Assembly (NCBI GenBank): GCA_963575745.1
Contig: CAUYUJ010007406.1
Span: 12,501-47,017 of the forward strand
Length of the DNA stretch: 34,517 bases
Origin: Prorocentrum cordatum
Lineage: Eukaryota > Sar > Dinophyceae > Prorocentrales > Prorocentraceae
Reading direction: 5' to 3'
How positions within the stretch are numbered: the stretch's first letter is position 1; every line of letters starts with the position of its first letter. Positions 22,301-30,463 of this stretch are shown piece by piece. Under the pieces are notes generated by a model, which saw nothing but the letters and a program-made list of their open reading frames with translations, made no database searches and was not told where the DNA came from. The position numbers and the translations under genes were made by a program.

Positions 22301-22900
22301 TGGTGATTCCAGTGATGCTGTTGATGGTATTGTTGATGATGCTGCGGGTGGTGCGGCTGCTGGTGATGATGCTGATGTTGATGATGGTGAGACTGTTGAT
22401 GGTGATGCTGATGATGATGGCGATGCGGATGATGGCGGTGATGACGGGGATGGTGAGGAGGGGGAGGCGGTCGAGGAGGGACTTGAGCAGGCGGAGGAGG
22501 TGGTGACAGAAAAACCTGTCATATGACAGATTTTTCTGTCACCGCGTCCTTCGCATGCTCGCGTCACCTTCTCCGTGTCGCTCTTGGCGTTCGCCACGTA
22601 GTCAGCGTGACGCGCTGGAGAGTTCGTCTTCAAGAAGTACCCCATCGCGCTGAAGAGCGGCTTCTTGTCGAAGCTCCTCATGTTGGTCAGCAGCTCCTGC
22701 AACTTGTCCTTGTCCTTCTCGCACTTGTTCCAGAGCTCCCTGATCGACTTCGGCGGCGGCACCTCGATCTTCGAACTGAGCTCCTCCTCCCGCTTCTTCG
22801 CCAGCTCCTCGGCGAGCTGCCTCTCCTTGTCGAGCTTCGCCTGCTCGCGCTTGCCGATCGCCGCCTCCGCCTTCGGCTCGCCCCTGCGCTTCGCACCCAT
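19390..22900 (-). CDS. Charged helical protein with acidic C-terminal tail, about five exons
   Basis: Exons on the minus strand: 22900-22568 (starts MGAKRRGEPK, 111 codons), 21429 to about 21394, 20763-20667, 19873-19836 and 19594-19390 (stop TAA). Exon 1 is Lys/Glu-rich (KLDKERQLAEELAKKREEEL), then contains IRELWNKCEKDKDKLQELL. Exon 3 holds VDGVIDVWLTEEELAGPKYL. Exon 4 plus 5 gives MIKLELPSR-ILREHGVMEYHYVV and ends in an Asp/Glu tail. Joins: AAG|GTG to CAG|GTG (phase 0), AAG|GAT to GAG|GAG (phase 0), GAG|GCC to CAG|GAT (phase 2). The join between exons 2 and 3 is not settled, because the phases disagree unless exon 2 is only 17 nt (ending ATGAG|GT). Introns carry a 38-bp double palindrome, GAT and ATC arrays. 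An upstream in-frame ATG exists at 22969. Family not recognised. Confidence 0.55.
20130..20620. repeat. GAT/GTT triplet array in intron
   Basis: About 490 bp of GATGAT with GCT, GTT and GAC variants inside the third intron of the acidic-tail gene. The matching ATC array at 21060-21320 lies in the intron before it. Confidence 0.9.
21060..21320. repeat. ATC/ACC triplet array in intron
   Basis: ATC triplets with ACC and AGC variants, giving poly-His/Ile artefact frames. It lies in the region between exons 2 and 3 of the acidic-tail gene. A GAG tract is at about 21645-21705 in the intron upstream. Confidence 0.88.
21931..22133 (-). CDS. Intron-nested open frame with Arg-Ser stretch
   Basis: Within the 1.1-kb first intron of the acidic-tail gene, a minus-strand frame ending at 21931 (TGA) gives a protein-like C-terminus: VLLFFEAHQLWLEVGAEFYY, then RDRSRSRSPPSY and FIDSDSEDA. 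Its third codon positions are not G/C-biased, unlike the host gene. An AG|CAATTTTGG acceptor is possible near 22163. It may be the last exon of a nested or mobile gene, an alternative ending of the host gene, or chance. No upstream exon was identified. Confidence 0.3.
22504..22541. repeat. 38-bp double palindrome, copy 3
   Basis: TGACAGAAAAACCTGTCA, TA, TGACAGATTTTTCTGTCA. It begins about 26 bp inside the first intron of the acidic-tail gene, at the donor side. This differs from the acceptor-side positions of copies 1, 2 and 4. Confidence 0.9.
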
Positions 22901-23976
22901 GGCTGCGCTCGAGCTGGCGACGGCCGAGTGCTCACCAGCCGAGGGGCGGGGGAGGGGCCCTCTACGCAATCTGCGCTGAAGGCACGGCGTTGGTGGACGG
23001 GCGTTGGCGGCGACGCCGATTGGGCGTGGACGGGGTGAGGGGGGCGGGCAGGGGACGATAGTGGGAATGATGGGGAGGAGCGGAACGGGGCAAGTGTGAG
23101 TGAAGGCTTGGTGGGAGGAGGCGTATCGAGCTTAGGGCATATAGAGTTAGCCCCCCACACCATATCCAGAAATTGGCCCGTGCATCTGTCAACGTTTGGC
23201 ACGATGTGGCGTTTAGAGTGGGACCCCGATTAACAGCGTAAACACATGCGTGGTGGGGGAGGGGGGGGGGGATCGGCCACGACTCCAGACGCGTTGACAT
23301 GATTGCACATGTCGCACACACACACACGCCTCATTTTGATCAGTCGGCGCGTCGCCTGTTACACAAGTCAAAGTTATGACTGGCATCGGCCGCCAGCGTA
23401 GCCTAAAATAAGTGTGATCGTGCGTCTGGGCCCGAGCGCGGGCACGCACAAACAAGCTGGCCTCTCGGGACTGGCCCCACACATGCACGGGCCGCACAGT
23501 GGGGCGGCACACGGTGACAAAATGTCACTCTACAAGGCTATAGCCTGCTCGCCGACCCAGCCAACCGCCAGTCAGCTTCATGCCACGTGCTTTCAGACTG
23601 GATGTAGCATTTTCTGTCACGATTCTGTCATTTCATTTTTTCATATATATATATATATGGTTCCAGTGGGGTGACACAAAATGACAGAAATCAACCGACA
23701 GAAAATGACAGAAACTGACAGAAACTGCCGTGTTGTTTTTTCATATATATATATGGTTTGATGTGACACAAATTTGTGTCATCCTGCTTTGGGGTGACAC
23801 AAATATCTGTCATTGCGGCGGCTCGAAAACATTGATATTTATATGCTTTCGTGATATGTAAGGTGTCTGTCAGTTTCTGTCATTTTGTGTTGTTTTATGT
23901 CATTTTGGGTTGTTCGCGGGGCAGAGCTGGCACGACTGGGTCGAACTGAAAGCAACCCTAGTCGCTTTGAGACGCG
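22901..23976. other. Intergenic spacer with a TGACAG/TGACAC cluster
   Basis: GC-rich DNA to about 23500 with a short (CA)n at about 23313; no gene found. From about 23605 to 23900 there is a cluster of at least ten TGACAG or TGACAC words in both orientations, mixed with two TCATATATATATATGG patches (23641, 23738). It includes the near-palindromes TGACACAAATTTGTGTCA (about 23763) and TGACACAAATATCTGTCA (about 23794). This resembles a degraded or nested group of the intron double palindrome. Confidence 0.65.
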
Positions 23977-25198
23977 TCATCCTCCAAAGGCTGCGCCCTC
24001 AGGTAGATGAACGGGTTCGGCAACCTTCGGACGTTCAACGTCATGCCATTGCATCGCCACGCCCGAATCACCATCAGCATCATCACCGTCATAATGGACA
24101 TCCCATCCTCGGTGTCCACCACCAGTCTCATAATCCCCCCATCCTCTTCATCATACCCACCGTCTCCATGCATATCCTCCTCCTCCTCCTCATCATCCTC
24201 CTCATCCTCCTCCTCCTCCTCATCCTCATCCTCCCTATCCCCTCACCGTCACTCACCAACATCATCATCGCAACAGTCCCCACGACGGTGAAGGAACGGC
24301 TTGACGATGCAACCGTGTACCTGGTCCGCGATGTCGATGGTGCGATCCGCGGCCATGGTGCTGATGTCCGCTGCGAAGGCGGCGGTGAGGACGGCGGTGT
24401 CGCCCTCGAACGTGTGCGTGGCGCCGTCGGTGGTGATGCGTCGACGATCGTCGCCAACTGCCGGCGCCGCGGTTGTGGTGTCCGACTCCTCGGTGCCATT
24501 GGGCTTGTCGGTGGCGGCACAGTCGGCGGCGGTGCCGCGGGTGCGGTTGCGGCCCACGCCCGATCCCACATATCCCAGTTGGGCGTAGATGCGACAAGCG
24601 GCGCGTTATCATCGTCATCATCAGCAGCAGCAGCATGGCCGCCGTCGTCAGGTACGCGTGCGACTGCAGGCGCACGGTGTCCGATGATGTAGTCACCATC
24701 GCCGAGTCGAACCCGTCGCCCTCCAGACTGGGTGACAGCATGGGCTCTCGACGAGCTGTCCACCCGCTGCCCCTCCTGAGTGATAAAGCAGTCGGGGCAA
24801 CACTCGATGGCGACGGTGTACGCCGTGGAGCAGCTCGGGCATGTCCAGCGCGGCTGGCCAGACTTGTCGGCGACGCAACGCGGACACAAGCGGTCGGCAT
24901 CGCTGACGTCGTCGCCGCACAAGGTGCAAACCCAGGACCCAGCGTCATCGATGACGATGGCGCCAGGCGCTGCAGTCGCCGCCGCCGCTCGTGCACCAGG
25001 CGTCGGCGCCGCCCCTTGCGATGACGACGATGCACCAGGCGTCGGCGCCGCCCCATCATATGACGACGATGCACCAGGCGTCGGCGCCGAGCCCGACGTG
25101 GATGGCTCCCCCAAGGGCGTCATCTCAACCCAATCCATGATGTTGCGGAACCGCGTGACGCCGACGCGTGTGGTGCGGGGCCGTTTGGTTCGTGACAT
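23977..25198 (-). CDS. Double zinc-ribbon protein, 212 aa, three exons
   Basis: Exons 25198-24776 (141 codons), 24488-24321 (56 codons) and 24024-23977 (15 codons plus TGA), all phase 0. Joins are CAG|GAG to GAG|GAG (GA-AG intron) and CAG|GTA to AAG|GTT. The start MSRTKRPRTTR is basic. Residues 37-70 hold three 13-residue repeats (APTPGASSS...; 39 bp each at DNA level). Then come two C4 zinc ribbons: Cys91/94 with Cys105/108 (WVCTLCGDD...LCPRC) and Cys120/123 with Cys134/137 (WTCPSCS...CCPDC). The rest is acidic and Thr-rich. Paired C4 ribbons generally mediate nucleic-acid or protein binding; the specific role is unknown. An earlier in-frame ATG exists at 25267. The last exon's frame was chosen by splice phase; another frame there also gives a plausible peptide. 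Confidence 0.62.
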
Positions 25199-25317
25199 CG
25201 CCGCCCACGGCTCGACCTTTGTGGAGGGGATCAATCGGCATCGCGTCAGCATCGCATTCCTCGTCATCCGAGTTCTCCCCCATCATTTGCATCGGCATCG
25301 CAGTCCGTCTCCTCGTT

Positions 25318-25547
25318 CGCACATATTCCTCCTCCTCCTCCTCATCCTCCTCCTCCTCATCCCCCCTCCTCCCCCTCCCCCTCCCCTTTCCCATCCGTTT
25401 CACCATCATGATCAATCGTAACACCATCATCAGCAGCAATATCATCATCAGCATCAGCAGCATCAACATCATCGTCATCATCACCAGCATCATCACCACC
25501 ACCACCATCACCATCATCATCATCAGCATCATCATCAGCATCATCAC

Positions 25548-25591
<44 letters not shown>

Positions 25592-25790
25592 GCATCATCA
25601 TCATCATCATCATCAGCATCATCATCCGTATCATCCGCCGACCCACCATCGTCCGCATCCTCCTCCTCATTCTCCTCCTCCTCCTCCACTGCATCATCAT
25701 CAGCTTCTTCATCAAACGCATCATCAGCACCATCAGCATCATCATCACCACCATCATTGCAATTACCAGCATGACCGTGCAACTCCTCAA
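25318..25790. repeat. Intergenic CTC then ATC arrays
   Basis: CTC triplets (25326-25385), then ATC/AGC triplets to about 25790 with the purest stretch near 25550-25615. This is the spacer between the zinc-ribbon gene and the methyltransferase-like gene. No coding evidence. Confidence 0.9.
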
Positions 25791-25811
25791 CCTCCTTATC
25801 CACATAATCTG

Positions 25812-28800
25812 TTATTCCTCCTGTTCATGCTCGTCGACCCTTGGCGGCGGCAGCACCCGCTGAGGGCCCACGGCGTCGGTCTTGGGGATCCCCTCTGGCA
25901 GGGCCCTGCCTTGGAGGAGCAGCGCTGTCGCCCGAACCTCCGCCTTCTTGATGAAGCACCCCTTGGTAATCTTCCTAACCCAGCCGATGTCCTCGAGCGT
26001 TTTCTGCCTGCAGCTCTGGAACACCTTGATGATGAATCCACAGAATCTCCTAGGGTACGCCGCCTCTCTTTGTCTTCACTAGGTTCCTGGTACGCGCTGT
26101 GGTATTTTTTCATCATTGATAGGTAGGAAACTGAGGGGGAGGAGGCGAATGAGGCAGCTGAGAATGAGCGAGGAGGATGAGGACGGAGGGTGGAGAGGAG
26201 GAGTGGCAGGCTAGGAGTAAGGTTTCGAGGAGGAGGAGGGGACAGCCAGCGAAGAAGAAACAGCGTGGGCGCCGTTTGAGGATGGGCGCCCTGCTCGATC
26301 CATGAGAAGCATGTCAGGAAGGCGTAGAGTATCATGGGGGAGGAGTGTAGGAAGGGAAGAGGAGGAGGAGGAGGAGGAGAAGGTCACGAATCGAAGAGGA
26401 TCGATAAGGTTCAGACACTCGTGTTCGGGCCATCAACGTCGCGGATTTCTTAAATTATCATGTCCTCGAGCCAGGGCCAGGCGGCAGCGATGCCGATCGA
26501 GAGTGCCGAGGGAGAATGGGAGGATATGGGGAGGAGGGGGACGATGAGGATTGGTGGGGGGAGTGGGGAGGGGAATGAGACGGATGCCGACGTCGGCTAA
26601 TGTGGGGTTTGGGCGCGGGCCCCCGAATCCCACATCAGCCCTTACCTTGACCCCGCGTGCCAACATCTGCATGTGCTTAACGTCGCAGTTGCACGCGAGG
26701 CCGAACGACATGACCCACCACGGCGATCCCCATATGCGCAACTGCTGGGAGTGCGAGTCGCGCGCCGCGTCGTCGTCCCAGAACCGGATGGTGAGGCGAT
26801 CGAGGTGGGCTAAGGATGAGGGGTCGGCAGATGAGTAAGAGAAGGTGGAGGAGGAGGAGGAGGAATGCGAAGAGGACGAGCCAGACCAGGATGATGCTGA
26901 CATGGAGGAGGTGGAGGAAGAAGAGGAGGAGGCGGATGAGGATGAGAAGGAGGCGGAATATGGGAGGGGGGAGAGACGGAGGATGAGGAGGACGAGGAGG
27001 ACGAGGAGACGGATGGTGCGGAGGAGGAGGGGAGAATATGGGGGAGAAGGACGGTGAGAATGCTGGTAAGGGTGAGGATGTGAGCCTGCACATGTGAGAC
27101 ACGGTGCAGAAATAGCCGAGCTCCACGAGCGCGTGCCGAATCACGGGGTGATCGAAGAACATGCTGTGATCGATGGCCTCGACGATGCAGTGAACACCTC
27201 GTGCCGCGCATATCCTCATAATAATTGCAACTCGCTTGCACACACCATTTGCAGCAACGATGCTCCTGTCCATCTGGTCGCCCTCAATGTGCGGCTGCAC
27301 CTCCTCCATCATAGAATCAACCAGGGCCGTTTTCGTACACTTCCATCTGGCAGCTCGCTCCTTCATGATCCACGTGTAATACTCAGGCGATATCCACACC
27401 AAGCCGCCTTCTTTCACCTGAGCGGCTGCGGCCCGCCCAACGCCCAAAGGAACGGCGAGCTGGGGTTGCGCGCTCGCCCCCAGCCCCCGTTCCACTGGGT
27501 GTTGGGGGGGATACGGAGGTCCTTATCTCCGCTCTCCTCCTCCTCCTCATCCTCCTCACCACTCCCATCCTCACCCACATAACTTCCAAATATCCGTTCC
27601 GTCACTGTCGTAGTTTTTTCTCCTCATCGCATTCTTAAGCTTCATCCTGCCATTGGAACGGCCCAACTACGGAATAACAAACATAACAAGTCACATGACC
27701 TACTCTTCTATCATATGCCAGGTTTTCTGCGACCTCCCGCGTCATCATCATCTGTCATCGTTTCGTGCCGCGTGCACCCGAGCGATCATGTCACACAGCA
27801 AGTCGAACCCGTACTCCGTGAGGATGTTGTGGTCGTCGTCGTAGACCCAGTCGTAGTGCCACGCGTTCAGCCCCGAGCGCTCGGCCTCGTGAAAGATGCC
27901 CGCCGACCCGCTGACGATCTCGATCAGGTCGAACTCGCGCTTGCGTGCCGTACGGCGCGCCACCTGTAGGGATAGGCCAACAGCGCACCGAGAATCGAAT
28001 AGGACGGGTTCGAACTATATATAATATTTTAAATTATTGTAATACTTTGTTTAATTATTTTGTTTAATGTATATTGTTTATTTTTATGTTTGATAGAGTA
28101 TTTTATATTTATGTTTTTTTCATTGCTGATATTCATATAATTGCTCTTTTAATTCTATATATATTATTTAATTGTTTGTATTTTATAAAGTGTTTTATAT
28201 GATTTATTTTTTTTTATATAGATTTAAATAACAAATATATTTGTAAATGTTTTCGATTTATATTTTAATTTTTGATAATATATATTTTGTATTTGTTTTT
28301 TTATTATTTATGTCGTTTCGCGAGTCGATTTCCAGAGAATGACGGGTCCCCGAGAAGGGCGATTCCCCGAACCCGACGTCGGGCAGTCGATCCGAGGTCG
28401 CGGCCGAGATCGGTGATCGGAGACGGATCGACCCAGTGGGGTGGGCAGCTGTTTTCCGTGCGTCCACCTGGGCCACCGCCGAGAAGCGAACGCTCGAGAA
28501 CCTCGTAGGCGCACTGGAGCCGCCGCCGCGCCTGGCAGAAGAGGGGGGCCGCCAATGTAATGATAGGACGACCGATGACGGTGGTGACGAGTGAGTCGAC
28601 AGTTCGAGGTGGATCCAACACACCACCAGTTCTGACCAGGGCGTCGAGTTGGTCCCAGGGCTCTCAGGAATTCGATCGCAATCCACTGCATCTGTGGCGA
28701 CACCCAGATAGCGACGAGGATGACAGTGGTGGATATAACACGCAAGATGAATATGACGAGGAGGATGGGGAGGGATACAACGCATGACAACTGTAAACGG

Positions 28801-28997
28801 TGATGACGCGTAAGCATGACCTTTGACGATTTCGAGGTGGTTCCGACCCGCAGCTTTGCCCAGGACCCCAATGACAATCGAAACCATATTTGGTATGACC
28901 ATGGCTTCGAGGGGAGTTCAGCCGTGGCGACGAGATAAGTCCCACCAGACATGCCCGACCTCCACGTATCCGACTGTATCGTGCTACGCTCCTCCAT
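25812..28997 (-). CDS. Methyltransferase-like protein of a dinoflagellate family, about 408 aa, six exons
   Basis: Exons: 28997-28821 (MEERSTIQSD, 59 codons), 28660-28502, 27963-27778, 27417-27090, 26809-26646 and 26024-25812 (stop TAA). Phases agree; the 27090/26809 join is the least certain. Exon 3 has FDLIEIVSGSAGIFHEAERSG then YDW...DILTE-like sequence, matching a SAM-binding motif I with the following acidic residue. Exon 4 has GGLVWISPEYYTWIM and ARGVHCIVEAIDHSMFFDHP, which sit where C5-cytosine methyltransferases have the PC and ENV motifs. Here the catalytic Cys position reads Glu-Tyr, so methylation activity is doubtful. From memory, many dinoflagellate proteins share this 'EIxSGSA...GLVW...VE...S' order with an intact CSSW-like motif. 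The start ATG lies 2 bp after a TCTGTCATCAG acceptor preceded by a 110-bp pyrimidine tract, a good trans-splice site. Codons are moderately G/C-ending. Confidence 0.7.
26340..26385. repeat. GAG microsatellite in intron
   Basis: Short purine tract in the last intron of the methyltransferase-like gene (26645-26025). A second tract at about 26840-27050 fills the intron upstream with GAG/GAT triplets. Confidence 0.8.
28010..28316. other. AT-rich island inside an intron
   Basis: About 300 bp of nearly pure A/T (TATTTTATAT, TTTAATTATT), flanked on both sides by GC-rich exons of the methyltransferase-like gene (intron 28501-27964). No other part of the window has this composition. It contains no ORF and no recognised RNA gene. 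It resembles organelle or foreign DNA, or a composition-biased mobile insert. Confidence 0.85.
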
Positions 28998-28999
28998 CC

Positions 29000-29130
29000 C
29001 TGATGACAGAAGATAAGAAAAAAGAAAAAACAAACATCAAACACCAGAAACAAAAAAAAAGAACTGAAAGAAGAAAACGAAAACAAGACACAGATAACGA
29101 AACAAGAGATAAACAAAAGGGGAGACAGTC
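29000..29130 (-). promoter_or_regulatory. Polypyrimidine tract and AG, likely spliced-leader acceptor
   Basis: On the minus strand this is a 110-bp T/C-rich tract ending TTCTTATCTTCTGTCATCAG, with the AG at 29001-29000 and ATG at 28997. Dinoflagellate mRNAs receive a spliced leader by trans-splicing, which needs this kind of signal. No promoter elements were recognised for any gene. Confidence 0.55.
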
Positions 29131-29170
29131 ATCGACGGCGAGCGTGCTTTTCTCCGAGCACGCGCGCACA

Positions 29171-30432
29171 CTAGTCTGCCGCGGCAGCCAGCAGCTTGTC
29201 GCGCTCGGTCCTGGCCAGCTCCCGCACGGGGCCCAGCTCCTGACGAGGCAGTTGGCGGATTCGAATGGGGGGCGGTGGGGAATGCAATGGGATGAGGGGC
29301 CTAGGGTGGGCACGATGTGGAGGCTGAGGGGGGTGACACGGATGCTACCGATTATGCGGATGCGGCCGAGGATGGGGGACGATGAAGAGGCGGATGAGGG
29401 GGGATGAGGACGAGGAGGCGGATGGGGCGGGCTGAGATTGTTGGCGCGGAGGAGTGCGTGGTGGGACGATAGGTTGGCGGGAGAGATGATGTGGCGATCG
29501 GTCGATGGGGAGCAGATGTATGATATGCTCGTCATCTCTCTCCTCATCTTCGTCCTAAGCATCGTATTTCTATTCATCGCCATCGTCCTCCCCATCCGCA
29601 TCATCCGCATCATCAGCTTCATATTCCTCATCCTCGATATCATCATTCCCCTCCCCACCAACGCTCCACTACTCGCTCGTATCATCCATCCCCATCCAAC
29701 CCCTCAATCTCCAACTCGTTCACATCTTCTCCCCATCGGGTGTGCTAACCGCGTGGCTCCTCGGCTGTGATCGCATCCAAGTCGGCGAATGCCGCCGCCA
29801 TCTTCTTGATGTCATGCTGCGTGTTCTTGACGACCTGCTCGCAGATCTCGATGTTCGCCTCGAACTCGTCGTGGGCCCCCACCTGCAAGATCTGCTTCTT
29901 GATGGGCCAGCCCACAGCGCGCAAGAACACGACCGCGCTCGTGCCGTGCCCAGGCGACACGGTCAGCACCCACGGGTCCTGTCGATTCAATCGTGTCTCT
30001 CTCACTCTTCCTCCTCCTCCCACCATCGGGAGACACGGGCGACGAGGATTACGACAAGGGCGAATGAGACGAGTTTGCGAATGGCGATGGCGATTGGAAG
30101 GAGAGCGGGTAGGGATCGAGGCGTGACAGGTGGTGGTGAGAGGGACGGGGTGGAGTGACCAGGGATGGATGGCAAGACGAGTGAGCTAAGGGATATCACT
30201 ACAATTGGGGACTGTGATGATGAGGAGGCGGCGGGCGATATGGAGGCGGCGGGTGAAGACGGTGATGGGGGATGGGGTGGGGATATGATGAGGACGTGGA
30301 TGAGGAGGATGATGAGGACGAGGCAGGCCGATGCTGATGGGGATGCTGACGAAACATACGAGGAATGGGGGGCCCCGAGGGTATGGTAGGTAGTCCTTAG
30401 TTACCCGTGTCCTCGTCGTGCTCAGGTGGTGG

Positions 30433-30463
<31 letters not shown>

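Noticed and set aside
23958-24040. Final exon of the zinc-ribbon gene read as NPFIYLRAQPLEDD, similar to NPFVHLRGD in the Lys/Ala-rich gene
   Set aside because: The splice phase and the AG|GT match favour the frame VAEPVHLPEG ending at 23977. The resemblance is seven residues and may be chance, so it was not used to link the genes.
28823-28960. Plus-strand frame starting MTFDDFEVVPTRSF over the first exon of the methyltransferase-like gene
   Set aside because: It lies opposite a better minus-strand exon with a trans-splice acceptor, start codon, donor and phase-matched continuation.
30397-30411. Treating the TAA at 30397 as the end of one gene and 29978-29171 as a separate gene
   Set aside because: The downstream exons have no start codon, whereas GAG|GAC at 30412 and CAG|GAC at 29978 join in phase 0. 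The alternative remains possible.
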